A DNA stretch of 64,000 nt. Origin: Oopsacas minuta (Eukaryota; Porifera; Hexactinellida; Lyssacinosida; Leucopsacidae). The stretch is from positions 1 to 64,000 of the forward strand of contig JAKMXF010000144.1 in the NCBI GenBank assembly GCA_024704765.1, read 5' to 3'. Positions 32,529 through 46,694 of the stretch are shown here, piece after piece. Each line of letters starts with the position of its first letter. Position 1 is the first letter of the stretch. The notes under the pieces were generated by a model that ran no database searches, had not been told where the DNA came from, and worked only from the letters and a program-made list of their open reading frames with translations. The translations under genes and the position numbers were made by a program.

Positions 32529-35121
32529 ATGGACTATGAGAAGCTACTCACGAGGGCGTTGAAGGAGGAGAGGGGACACGCACCACACGTAGAACTAACC
32601 AACACCCTTGACAACTTAATAGGACAGTCAGTGGACTATGACGTAATAGCAGTAGCACAATCTACGTGGCAGCGTACCAACAAAGAGAGGCTTAGTCATG
32701 CGTTAAATTCCCGAAATTTTATCCTACAAATCCCAGCTGAGAGAGGACTAGACGCCCAGGGGTACAAATGTGCCTCATGTGCTACTCCCATCGGGATCAT
32801 ATTTGGACCCTCTAGGGTGTGTGCTTATAACGGGAAGGCTTACTGTCCGGACTGCTTCGGGAACTGTGAACGGCTTATACCAGGTTGTTAATATTATAAT
32901 AGAACATATTTGATAATATAGCTCGTTGCTAGAGAAATAATTTATGATTCTACTCGTAGATTGTAAATAATTATAAATATTTTAATTAGCAAATACAAAC
33001 TAACAAACAAACTAACAAACAAACTAGTAAACAAATTAGTAATATATTTGTAGACTGTAGTTCTTATTATCTGACACACTAACTAATCTCCTGTTTGAAG
33101 TTATAGCTATTCCTCGGGGGTAATATAACATTCCTTGTTGGTGTCCCTCTGTTCCTATCGTGTGTAGGAGATTGCCTTCTGGAGAGAATACCCGAATTGT
33201 GTGAGAGCCTTCATCGCTAATAATAAAGTTGTTAAGTGGATCTAGACAGAAGAAGCGAGCGCGTAACATGTCCATTCCTTGTCCACAGGTAATGAGGGAG
33301 TGTAGCTTGTCTCCCTCTAGGGTTAGCACGTGTATACACGGGTTGTTATTTGGACACAGTACGTACATGCGGTCACGTGACACTTTAACATCATATGGTC
33401 TTGTGATTGACTGATGAGTAATGTTACGGAGATGGTTCAGTTCTGTGTCGTGTACGCTGATTCTGTTGTTATCGCTATCTGCTATAAACACGTGACCAAT
33501 GGGATCTGTTGTTAGTTGTCTAGGATATTTGAATTGTCCGCTTTTTGATCCCCTACCTCCTATCTCCCTAACAAGACTCATGTCAGTTAGTGTGAATTGG
33601 TTTATAGTATGACCTTCCAAGCTGTTGACATACACATTCTCTCTGTGTATAGCTATACCCCATGGAAGAATCAGCTGTCTACACCCAGCTGATTGAGGTA
33701 CTCTCCTGAGTCTGAGAATATCACTACTCTGTTATTGCTACTATTAGCTACGAATATTTGTTGTGTATCTTCATGTATAGCTACACCTAATGGAAAATAC
33801 AACTCGCCAGGACCATAACCTATCTCCCCAGTAGCAACAGTGGAAGTTTGGAATTTTGCATAATCTGGTACTCCTGCTGGTACCTGTACGATATCTCCTA
33901 GACGGGATATACTCGTTTCTAGATCACGTGCGACGCACTTCCACTTTAATTGTGTCTCTACGGGGATATTATTTTGTAGGTCTCGTAATTTGTCCTGCAT
34001 GGACTGGAGGGGATTTTCTCTCAGGTCTTCTTGGAGGTGTGCTTGGGCCTCTGTTAGTTGGGCGATCATTTGGTCTCGAGCGATTTCTGCGGCTCTCTTG
34101 TCTTCACGGATATAACGGACTAGCTCCAGCAACTGAACTCTTCGGACATTCAGTAGCCCTATGAGACCATCTATGGTGTAGTTGATGTGTGTCTCTATGG
34201 GGTCTACAATTTGTGGGGCGGTTGGGCATCGTTCTGCCATTTGTTAGTGAATATTTTGAATAGTTTAGATAGGAATTGGTTGCTTGGGATAATCTTGTGT
34301 ATTTATAGCTGTAGATTGTGTTAATATATTATTTGTTTGAATAAACACGAGGTTATACAGGTGTATGTTATTATGTCTCGTTGCTAGGATACTGTAAGGA
34401 ATGTGGTTTATAGTTACTAATTCCAATAATTAACACTAATCTAATTATAACAGGTCGTATGCTACAAAACTGGGACTTCTATATGCATAGAGTTAGCAAG
34501 GAGAGTGCGTCTGTCATAGATGAGATAGTTTCCATTCCAATGCTACACATGACAGCTCTGGCACCAGAACTACATCTATATGTAGGAAGCCTAGACAAAG
34601 TTAGGAAGCTGAGACACCAATTAAGTGGATTGTGTCGCTATCTTAACGCCTGTAAAAAAGTGGCAGAGGCAGAGGGATGGCATCGTGCCATTTCTAAATT
34701 CAAGAACAAGGAATACCTACTAGAACACACAGACATATACTCAGTTCAGGACCTGGTGAGGGTACACATGAGCCTCATGGTACCAGAACTAAAGGATTGT
34801 GTTAATGAAGGAATTTCACACGTCAAGTCATGCTCCGTGTGTCAGGGACAAGCATTTATTTGTGAGGTATGCTAATAATCACTTAACACCTCTGTAACTA
34901 TGTAAATATTCCTGGTATGTCAAGAATTTATAAATATTTTATATTAGATCTGTAACCAAGGACCAGCACTGTTCCCATTTCAAGTAGACAGAATATGGAA
35001 GTGCCCCAAATGTAGTTCCGTATACCATCTCATCTGCAAGCCTGCCACCACCCACTGTCCTAGGTGTCTACGACTATCCAGCAGGCGCCATACTGCCACT
35101 GAACCACTCAATGTGAATTAA
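32529..35121 (+). CDS. Rubicon-homology-domain zinc protein (DEF8/PLEKHM/RUBCN-type)
   Basis: Three exons, 32529-32883, 34454-34866 and 34948-35121, give about 313 residues in continuous phase. Almost all of it is a Rubicon-homology domain, the Cys/His zinc-binding module that binds Rab7 on late endosomes and lysosomes in RUBCN, PLEKHM1 and DEF8. Zinc pairs visible: CASC, CPDC, CSVC, CEIC, CPKC and CPRC, plus the family block MLQNWDFYMHRVSKES. There is no RUN or PH domain, so it is shorter than all human members; DEF8 is the nearest in size. The 1.57-kb first intron holds a complete antisense NHL gene. Upstream exons cannot be excluded. Confidence 0.83.
33036..34240 (-). pseudogene. Coiled-coil/NHL-repeat gene nested in an intron, frame broken
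   Basis: This is a paralogue of the NHL gene at 36682-37938 (shared VDPIET start, RR and EDKRAA helices, then NHL propeller repeats). It is intronless and lies antisense inside the first intron of the Rubicon-homology gene. The frame is open from 34240 to a TGA at about 33671, and a second frame is open from just before that point to 33036. The two halves join if one base is missing around 33671-33690, inside a propeller repeat. No other defect is seen over about 400 codons, so this is either a very young pseudogene or a sequencing error in a working gene. Confidence 0.75.
34241..34453 (+). other. Rubicon-homology gene intron between nested NHL and exon 2
   Basis: AT-rich stretch that must hold the nested NHL gene promoter (minus strand) and the 3' splice region of the host intron. 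Confidence 0.5.
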
Positions 35122-35192
35122 TAATATTATAGCAAAGGTGTGAATATAGTATATACAAAACAAGTAATAATTATAAATCAGGTAACTGGTGG

Positions 35193-36387
35193 TCAGGTGT
35201 CTTCAAGGGGGTCTCCACTTCTAATCCTATGAGCTGCCATTAATCTCAGAAGTGATAATATTGGCACATTATAGGTTGTATAACTTTGTTCCAACATTTC
35301 CTCGTTTACACGAAGGACCTCTTCCAAATCCGGTAAGAGCTGATCGCGGGAAATGGCAGAAGAGCCACCTCGAGGTGAGAACAGTTTAATATCATAGTCT
35401 ATCCCAGAAGTGGCTAAAGTTGGCTCTAGAGGGTGTGGTTGTACACAATTAACTACGTGACGATCCGCTTCTAAAAATAACTCTATATCAGCTGTCCACT
35501 TGTTCCAGAAGAAAACTCGTCCACAATCGGAACCCGACACTATATGGCTGTCTCCCCAGAAATTGGCCTGCTTAATCATGGTCCTCACGTTCCTGTGTCC
35601 CTGGTACCAGCTGACCGGCTGACGGACCGATGGTGCTAGGGGCATAGAGGGAACAGGAGGGGGAGAGGAGGGTAGGGGGTCGATGGGAACATCTGAGGTG
35701 AATTCTATGTGAGGCAGGTTATTTGATTGGTCAGTTTCTGAGTCGATTACTCCATCTTCTTCCCCTAACAACGATAAAATATGTAAATATATTAACATTC
35801 CAATTAATAATCTGGTTGCTAACCTGGTACATCAAAATAATGAATTGAGAAATGACTGTCAGAATTTCTAAAATATTAATAAATCAAATAGGAATTAACT
35901 CTATAAATAGGTACAAACCTGTCGTTAGTTTCAGTTTCTGATGGTTCTGTGCGGGAAAAGGTGTTAAAAATGTTTGACAGTCTGTCGGAAGTGGTACCAG
36001 ATGTGGCACCCGAAGTATCGGGTCGAGAAGTGGGCCCAGTATCTGACCAATCAGATCTGAACTTTATCCTCTTCTCACCTTGTGCCACTTCATTTGTTAC
36101 TAGGTGTGAAGGATGTTTAAGATTAGATGGTGTCGTGAGTGGCACAGCCAAGTGTCGCGTGCCACCTGACAGCTGAGGACGCGATACAATAGCGCGATTA
36201 TTTCCCTAAAATAAGACACATTTGTAATAAAAGTGTATGGAATTAGAATTGTCTTTCAATTCTTGTGCCATTCATTAGATATGCCACATTCCTTGTGAGC
36301 TATCTGGTATCCTAGCAGAGCTATCTCTGTAAGAACTATGAGAAGTGTTAGATTACTTACAAATTCAAGTATTTCCTTTCCTAACAT
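35193..36387 (-). pseudogene. DCAF6: DCAF6-like WD40 gene lacking its 5' half
   Basis: DCAF6 (NRIP) is a WD40 substrate receptor of the CUL4-DDB1 ubiquitin ligase. Exons seen: 36361-36387 (tentative), 35919-36205, a 44-nt microexon 35824-35867, and 35193-35764, all in phase. The last exon encodes the closing WD repeats with close likeness to DCAF6: WYQGHRNVRTMIKQANFWG, VSGSDCGRVFFW, HVVNCVQPHPLEPTLATSGI and DYDIKLFSP. The middle exon is the disordered linker. The first WD repeats of the propeller are absent: fewer than 300 bp separate this gene from the NHL gene at 36682, too little to encode them, and no WD-like frame is there. I read it as a 5'-truncated copy cut by the duplication junction. 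Confidence 0.72.
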
Positions 36388-36681
36388 TCCTGACTGGGTG
36401 GAGAGTAACCATGTGCATCAGAATAGGCGGGACACAAACAGACGCCACATTCCACCACCTAGCTCTGACATAAGTCTCGATACACATTCTCTCTGGAAAA
36501 TTCCTTTTAAGGAACTAATTACAGTTTAGTTTCATAATCCAATAATTAGATTAATATTAGTGACACTAGAGATGTCACAATTTAGTTAAGACAGCTCTGC
36601 TAGTATAAGACACAAGAATATTTGTTTATAGCAATTCTCTAACTGTTTATCTTTTCATAATTTAGAAACAAATAACAACAA
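36388..36681. other. Probable duplication junction
   Basis: This stretch joins the cut 5' side of DCAF6 to the upstream flank of the NHL gene. Logic: homology between copies covers 1-27065 and 36940-64000, so a copy-to-copy joint must lie in 27066-36939, and the only abruptly truncated gene there ends here. I see no repeat or clear breakpoint sequence. Confidence 0.5.
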
Positions 36682-37938
36682 ATGGCAGATTATAACGCCC
36701 CAGTAATTGCCCCCGTAGACCCTATCGAGACACAAATCAATGAGCTATTCGATCGGATGGTTTATCGCCTCAACCAGAGACGGGCAGCTCTCCTAAACAG
36801 GTACCACGAACTACGTGACGAAAAGGCAGCCAGGAGATCAGAGCGAATTAAAAAGTTTGAGGAGCTGGTCGGAATGAAGGCTGAGACGGAGGGTCGTCTC
36901 CAAATGAATGACCTCCGAGAGCTGCAGGAGAGAATGATAGCTGATATAGAGCTAAAATTAGCAGAGGTTAATACACACCAGCCTGAGACCCATATTGTAT
37001 TCAGGAACCAATCCGAACCCCTAGAGCAGCTGATTGCACAACTGGGAGAGGTTCTAGAGGAGGAGGTACCAATCATACCCAATTACCAAGCTATGAGAGA
37101 GGTAGTAGCTGTTGGGAAGAAACGGAGAGCTCCTGGAAAGTTGTATAGTCCTCGAGCTGTAGCTATTGACTACAATACCAACAAAATTTTTGTTACAGAG
37201 GGGGCACAAATCTTATCCCGGGGTTTATTCAGCACACACAAACGTATTTCCATCTTTACAGAGAGAGGAGATTACCTAGATAGCTTTACCCACAAGGACA
37301 TGCAGGGTCCACACGGTATAGCTATTCACGAGGATAATGTGTACGTCACAGATACACTTGTGCATGCAGTGTTCCTCTTCAAAATGGAGACTAGCTTCCC
37401 TCTAATCGCTAAGCTAGGGACTGGAGGATCTCGGATAGGAGAGTTTAACAGTCCTCAAAACCTAACTGTCTCTACTAACGGAGACGTATACGTAACAGAT
37501 TTTTATAACAACAGAATCCAGATCCTCAACAGCTCTCTACAACCCATACGTAACCTCACTAAAAAGCCAATTCAGAACCCTCGTGACATAAAACTAACAG
37601 CTGATGAGGTCTACGTGCTCTGTGAGGACAATCCCTGTATACAGGTGCTATCTCACGCGGGAGAGAGACTCCGTTCTTTGGCGTCTAGAAGTATGCCGAA
37701 TGATGTTGCTAATCCTCATTTCTTCTGTCTAGACGTAGCAAAGAATATAATTATCAGTGACTGGTGTTATAATGGTAAAGTAAAGATATTCAATAAAGAA
37801 GGAATCTTCATTCACGCTATACTAGTAGAACATCAAAAGAAAGTTCCCGCGAGAGGATTAGCTCTAACGAAAGATCTAAGTTTAGTAGTTATATTTCCTG
37901 ATAGTGATTATTATTTACGAATATTCTCATGTTTATAA
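36682..37938 (+). CDS. Coiled-coil/NHL-repeat protein, complete (copy B)
   Basis: Single-exon gene of 418 residues. Residues about 10-130 are helical and charged, likely coiled coil (NQRRAALLNRYHELRDEKAA); residues about 145-418 form an NHL-type beta-propeller. There is no RING or B-box, unlike TRIM-NHL proteins. A possible acceptor (TTTAG) lies 19 bp before the ATG, so a non-coding first exon is possible. AATAAA at 37960-37965 marks the 3' end. The helicase gene on the other strand ends 42 bp away, and the position fits nesting within an intron of BLM (inference). Its paralogue at 33036-34240 is also intronic and antisense to its host. Confidence 0.93.
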   Translation: MADYNAPVIAPVDPIETQINELFDRMVYRLNQRRAALLNRYHELRDEKAARRSERIKKFEELVGMKAETEGRLQMNDLRELQERMIADIELKLAEVNTHQPETHIVFRNQSEPLEQLIAQLGEVLEEEVPIIPNYQAMREVVAVGKKRRAPGKLYSPRAVAIDYNTNKIFVTEGAQILSRGLFSTHKRISIFTERGDYLDSFTHKDMQGPHGIAIHEDNVYVTDTLVHAVFLFKMETSFPLIAKLGTGGSRIGEFNSPQNLTVSTNGDVYVTDFYNNRIQILNSSLQPIRNLTKKPIQNPRDIKLTADEVYVLCEDNPCIQVLSHAGERLRSLASRSMPNDVANPHFFCLDVAKNIIISDWCYNGKVKIFNKEGIFIHAILVEHQKKVPARGLALTKDLSLVVIFPDSDYYLRIFSCL

Positions 37939-37980
37939 TGTTTATCACATCCAATAATTAATAAACAAACAAACATTCTA

Positions 37981-41168
<3,188 letters not shown>

Positions 41169-41609
41169 CAGATGTCTGTAGAAACCCTATTATAAGTCTG
41201 AGTGTTAGCTAATTGAATTATTATAAAACAATATGAGATTACAGGAATTGTGTCGCACTGCCACGTGGCTATAAAATGGACACAATTTGTATATAAGAAC
41301 AATGTATGACTAGACAGGAGCCAATCAAATGCGCTGTTATAGCGAATAGTTGGCATTCATTAGATGCATTGATGAAAGGTGTGAAAAGTGTCACTTTTGA
41401 GCCACCCAATGGCACAGTAATGTGTCACAATATGAACTAAAAGGTGTGAATGCAGAATATGATTAATTAGCAAATAAATGAAGTAAAATCATAATTACCA
41501 ATAAAGTTCTATTTTGAAGATTCATATAAGAATCTTAACAACCATATTTGAATTTGGAATGCTATTAAAAATATAAACAACATTTAATATTTGTCCCAGG
41601 GGGTCAAAA
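41169..41609. other. Spacer between helicase and kinase genes (copy B)
   Basis: Same content as 4230-4670; it ends with the stop-codon hairpin at 41599-41619. No gene seen. Confidence 0.6.
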
Positions 41610-42619
41610 CTAGACCCCCTCATCATCAAAAGCGTCCATATCATCAGAGAGGGTGTCAGACCCCAGAGAACATGTCTCCTCCCAATCTACACCCCCGAGC
41701 AGTTCGACGAGGTCAGAAGCGGGGGGTCTCATATCCACAGAGTGGTCCAAACATCTGTCGATAATATATTTTATTTGAAGTGGAGTCTTAGGCAGGACAC
41801 ATTCTGGTAGTGTCAGTCTCTTAGCCTCCATACACATCAAATACATTATATTATAGTGATTAAGCTCCTTAGTATCAGAGAAGGGAAGTGAGTTAGTTAA
41901 CACCTCGTAGATAACAGCACCGTATGAGTACACATCTGATCCCTCACTGTGACAACGTGACCGTACAACTTCTGGTGCCATCCACAGCAAAGTACCTACA
42001 TCATCTGTCTGTGTGGAGTCCTTAGCTTGGAGTTTTGAGACACCAAAGTCACATAGCTTAGCTCTCAGAGGCTCTTTGGTCAGTAGAACATTCTAAATAC
42101 ACATATTGGTAACTAGGGTATATCAAATATTGGTGTCAATATGTTATACCTTGCTCTTCAAATCTCTATGTATCACATTCTGTGCATGGAGATAAGACAG
42201 ACCCTTAGCTATGTCTGTTAGAAGAGAGGTGACAGAATCAGGATCCAGTTGTCTCTTCTCCACATGTAGTACTCTATACAGACTCCCTCCCTCAATGAAC
42301 TCCATAAGTATACACAACTTGGGGGCGTTACATGCTCCCACAAATTTGACGATATTCTGGTGGTCTAATGGCTCATAAGCCATACCTCATCTGAGAATTC
42401 CTTTGGGTCGGTACAGTCGTCAAGTTCCTTAATAGCAATTGACACCCCCTGCCATATACCCTTATAAACAGACCCGTATTGACCCTTGTCCAAGAGGTCC
42501 TCTATGAGTAGGTCGTTATAGAGAACTAACCTACAGTCAAATCGGGAGGGGGCGAGGGTACCGAGATTTGTGTGTACCTTCAAAACTTCAGAACAAGATC
42601 TCCTTGTATTCGCAGCCAT
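41610..42619 (-). pseudogene. TKL-type kinase with frameshift (copy B)
   Basis: Same gene as 4671-5681 with exons at about 42150-42619 and 41610-42092. One base is missing near 42369 (GTCTAATGGC against GTCTAATTGGC in copy A). The shift falls between the glycine-rich loop/catalytic-lysine part and the helix-C and hinge part, so the encoded protein would stop soon after the lysine. All other motifs downstream (HRDLKSKN, CDFG, WMAPE) are unchanged, which fits a sequencing error or a very recent loss. Confidence 0.8.
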
Positions 42620-43337
42620 TCGTGTTCATAATAACAATTCTATTCTGTTTATATATATGCCACAATTAGCTGTGTAACCATTTGACGAAGCCACTTTTTA
42701 ACCATTAGTAATGCGACTGGAGAGCAATTCTTATATGGCTAGAAATGGCATGATGGCATAATGCGACACATTTTGTGGAACACTTGTGTCACGATTCGGT
42801 TATTACTTAATTTTATAAGTTTCTAGAAGCCTAGTAACCACACTAACATTAGGAATGTTTGGTATTTACACTAAAGTACAAGATTATTCATAATTGTGTC
42901 ACTAGTTAACCAATCAAATTACTTGGAAACATTCAATATTTGAGATATTTTGCGACACAATAGGAAACAAGTGGCAGATTTGTGACACTTTTAAAGTTAC
43001 ATTTATAAGTGAAAATAATTGCGACACAATTATACAAATATCGCAGAACCGCGAAACTTTACTGACACTTTATAAGTGGCAGTAGTAAGGATAGGATGAA
43101 GATATCAAGTGGTGAGGGGGGAAGGGGAGAAGGGGAGAAGGGGAGAAGGGGAAAAGGGGTGAGGGGGCGAGGGGAGAAGGGGAGAAGGGGAGAAGGGGAA
43201 ATAAGTAATTGATTGTACTCCTGTATCTGTAATATTCATATAAATTGAAATTTGAAACAGAGCTAGCAAAAAAATCAAATTAAATGAGTTGAATGAAAAG
43301 ATTGAATTTACACATCTACAGGTGTGAAGTGGCACAC
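42620..43337. other. Spacer between kinase and SLC41 (copy B)
   Basis: Same as 5682-6404, with the G-rich minisatellite at 43115-43201 in its copy-B form and a 1-nt T-run difference near 42990. No gene seen. Confidence 0.65.
43115..43201 (+). repeat. G-rich minisatellite (copy B allele)
   Basis: GGGGAGAAG repeats occur in two clusters either side of GGGGAAAAGGGGTGAGGGGG. The arrangement is more regular and slightly shorter than in copy A. Confidence 0.85.
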
Positions 43338-46300
43338 TCACTCTGCCACATCTTGATCTTTGTCGCCAATATGCCATAAAATAACAAACGCAAGAGATAG
43401 AATTCCAGTTCCTAGAATAAAAATATCCAATAATAGTTAGGTGTGAAAAGTGGCATACAAACTCACCAAGTAGATCTCCTAGAGCTGTCAAATAAGGAAT
43501 AGCCCCGTTATTTGGATCGCTACCCCAAGACCAGAGGAAGTGGACAATCCAATTAGCTGCCACCATGAGTAATGCCACTTGTATGCCACTTGACACCAAA
43601 TAGCTGAATATGAAAACAGGGCTTAGAGAAGTATGTCCCGCGTTCAAACCATGGATAATTAATAAGAAAATACAACTCCCAACAACTGACACTAATATGA
43701 GCCATCTCGCCATCTGGGTGTTGGTATTGTGTCCCCAAAAGGTGTGAAGTATGCCCTCATAAGCTGCCTAAAATATAATACAGAAAACCAATAATTAAAT
43801 AATAGTTAAGAATAATCAAATATGGAACTATCAATTACAAATAAGAAACTATATAAATACACAATATGGAACTAAGAATATGAAACTAAAATATGTACTT
43901 TCAAACAGATGAATTGTGCCACTTAAGTTTACAATTCTTAGAAAACCATAAATTTGACTTGAATATTTTTAGTTGTAACTATAGCAACAGAATTATAAGG
44001 AAAGAATGTCAGTAGGCACAAAGCTATTCTCATTCTTATCTAAGGACACAAATGAGCCACCTGACACCCGGGACCTGGAAGGATCAGGTTCATTTTGGCG
44101 TCAGAAGGGGTACAAGGTTCCTGGACACGCACAACCGGATGTGGTATGCACCTCACCGCCACACAAGGTGTATGGCGCACAACACCCTCCGAAATACGTG
44201 GCAGATTCCGACACAAAAGTGTCACAGACAGACCACTTAGTGGCATACCACCGGAGCATGGTGACGGATATTGAAGAGGGGTTTAACATTCCACTTACAA
44301 GATCCCATTCTGATGGCGTCACACGACCACCTGATGCCACTTCGCCACTTTCTGACCCACCTGGTCTGAAATTTGAGTTCGACATCAAAGCTCATTTTCT
44401 GAACAAAGTCAAGCATATGAGCCAATCAAAAGCAGAGGAACAGAGGTCCGCTTTCAGAGGATCAGAGGGCCTGGGGTATGACCCAAACGACAGAGAGACC
44501 GCTAAACTTGAGAAATTCGGGAAATCACTTGCCGGACCTAACACGGACATAAATGTTATCCGTAAGCTCAGCTGGGGGGGCATACCTGCCCAATTGAGGG
44601 GGACAACCTGGCAGCTCTTGTGTGGGTACCTCCCGACTAACATAGACAGACGGGAGAGCACCCTGACCCGTAAGAGACTGGAGTACCGTCAATACCTGGA
44701 CAGTTATTACAAGAAGAATGTGTTTGATAATAATCACGATATAATGAAGCAGATTCAGGTAGATGTACCAAGGATGAACTCAGAGATAAAGTTGTTTAGA
44801 CAACAAGTTGTAAGAGAGGTGTTTATTCGGGTGTTATTCATATGGTCTATTAGACACCCTGCCTCTGGGTATGTCCAAGGGATCAATGACCTCTTGACGC
44901 CTTTCTTTATCGTGTTCCTATCCTCCTATGTCCCAGCTGATAAGAATACAGATACGATAGAATTCAGTTCCCTGCCACAATGCCACCAGGACACAATTGA
45001 AGCAGACTCTTACTGGTGTGTGAACCACTTCCTAGAAGGCATACAGGACAATTACACCTTTGAGCAACCTGGCATACAACTAAAAGTAGCAAAACTCCGG
45101 GAAATCGTCCAGAGGGTGGACAATAATCTCCACCAACACCTCATTGACAACGAAATAGAGTATATGGCATTCTCATTCAGATGGATGAATAACCTACTTA
45201 TGAGAGAGTTCCCTCTCCACTGCATAATCAGATTATGGGACACTTATCTATCAGAGAGGGAGGGGTTCGCAGAGTTCCATTTGTACACATGTGCAGCCTT
45301 CCTCCTCACCTTCTCAAAACAGCTGATAGCCAAACCTGATCTGCAGGCTCTGATCCTCTTCCTACAGAGACTCCCCACTGACCAATGGGGTGATAGGGAT
45401 ATGGAACTATTACTGGCAGAGGCATACAGACTAAAGTACACATTTGAGAATGCACACGGACATCTTAAAGTGGCACAGAGTAAAGATTCTACTTAATTCT
45501 GCCACTTTTCACACCTTTTAGATAGTGTGAAATGTATGGTTCCAATAAGAACTAATATATATATATAAAAATTTTAAATACCTCTTTATCCGTAACCTGG
45601 TTACCAGGCGTACTTCTGGAATGTAGAGATGTGCTAATCCTGCATGCCTGAATAGCAACTAAGTTACCACCTGTACCGTTTATAACTGGCGCGTAAACCG
45701 CCAATCCCTCTAGACCCATTACCACTTTATCTAGAACTGTGCCACCTAGTGAACTAATACACATGGCTATTAGGAGAGGTGTCCAACCATATTTGACCAC
45801 TTCTTTAGTTGTGTCGCCTCTGGTTGACACGTAGAGCCACATAACACCAAGTGGCAGCATAAGCGACACAATTAGTGGTGCAATCCACATTGTGACTTCT
45901 CTCTTGTCGTAGAGTGTTGATGCCACAAGAGACAGTACACCTAGAAAAAGGTGTTAATTACAGTTAAATGGCACAAATGTGTCGCTTACCTAGTGTCACG
46001 AGATCTCCCAAGGCAGCTGCTAGAGGTGTTGCTAAGTTGTCGGGGTTAAGTTTAAAAGTGGCACACAGATAAACCACCACTGCCATCACGACACCTAACA
46101 GTAGTCCGGACACACAGGCCGCTAAAATGGCAGAAGCAAATATTAGTGACACCAGGGACCAATCTATCTGTCCAAGGGACACAATTAGGCCCAGGAGGAC
46201 AGACAAACAGCTAGCTAGGATCGACACAATAGTGGCTTGGCCTTGTATAAGTGATAAGTTATAAGCGACAACTTTAAGATAACCACCCAATGATGCCACT

Positions 46301-46650
46301 TCTCCCAAATTAGCAGCTGTTGAGAGTCTAGCTGTTAGTGTCATTTCTAGGTTACCCTTCAATCCCAGTAGAGGAGGAACTAATATGAATAACTCATCCA
46401 CTTTAATAAACACTTCCCAGTGCTGTACTACATCTAATAATAGACCTGCCATAACCAGACCGACACCTGAAAGTGTCGAAGATATAAATATCTGTAACAG
46501 GGAGTATGCCACTTCTAGATAGGTGTTAGGTGGTTTGAGAGATGGTTTAGGAGGTGGTGAGTCGATTGAGAGACCACTATCACTCCCTGAGAGGCAGATA
46601 GGTGTGAGAATTGTGTCGCTATGCTCATCAGAGCCATTTTCTAATTCCAT
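43338..46650 (-). CDS. SLC41A: SLC41-type Mg2+ transporter (copy B)
   Basis: Second copy of the transporter gene at 6405-9716, with exons at 45990-46650, 45582-45940, 43467-43767 and 43338-43411 and no frame change. The protein is predicted identical or nearly so. TBC1D22 is again nested antisense in the third intron. Only intron differences were noted (an AT-repeat length change near 45560 and a substitution near 43456). Confidence 0.92.
44006..45496 (+). CDS. TBC1D22: TBC1D22-type Rab GAP (copy B)
   Basis: The 496-residue protein is identical to copy A by eye, with both catalytic fingers (VDVPRMN, GYVQGIND) intact. It is again an intronless gene inside the SLC41 intron. The X-box-like 14-mer upstream is at 43975-43988. 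Confidence 0.95.
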   Translation: MSVGTKLFSFLSKDTNEPPDTRDLEGSGSFWRQKGYKVPGHAQPDVVCTSPPHKVYGAQHPPKYVADSDTKVSQTDHLVAYHRSMVTDIEEGFNIPLTRSHSDGVTRPPDATSPLSDPPGLKFEFDIKAHFLNKVKHMSQSKAEEQRSAFRGSEGLGYDPNDRETAKLEKFGKSLAGPNTDINVIRKLSWGGIPAQLRGTTWQLLCGYLPTNIDRRESTLTRKRLEYRQYLDSYYKKNVFDNNHDIMKQIQVDVPRMNSEIKLFRQQVVREVFIRVLFIWSIRHPASGYVQGINDLLTPFFIVFLSSYVPADKNTDTIEFSSLPQCHQDTIEADSYWCVNHFLEGIQDNYTFEQPGIQLKVAKLREIVQRVDNNLHQHLIDNEIEYMAFSFRWMNNLLMREFPLHCIIRLWDTYLSEREGFAEFHLYTCAAFLLTFSKQLIAKPDLQALILFLQRLPTDQWGDRDMELLLAEAYRLKYTFENAHGHLKVAQSKDST

Positions 46651-46694
46651 TCTAAATATTAATATAAATCTATTTTTACACTAAAATATTGAAA

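Noticed and set aside
36338-36529. Plus-strand 63-codon open frame next to the suspected junction
   Set aside because: No recognisable family, and it overlaps the tentative first exon of truncated DCAF6 on the other strand.
42360-42380. Programmed frameshift in the kinase
   Set aside because: No slippery site or downstream structure is seen, and copy A has the intact frame; deletion or sequencing error is simpler.
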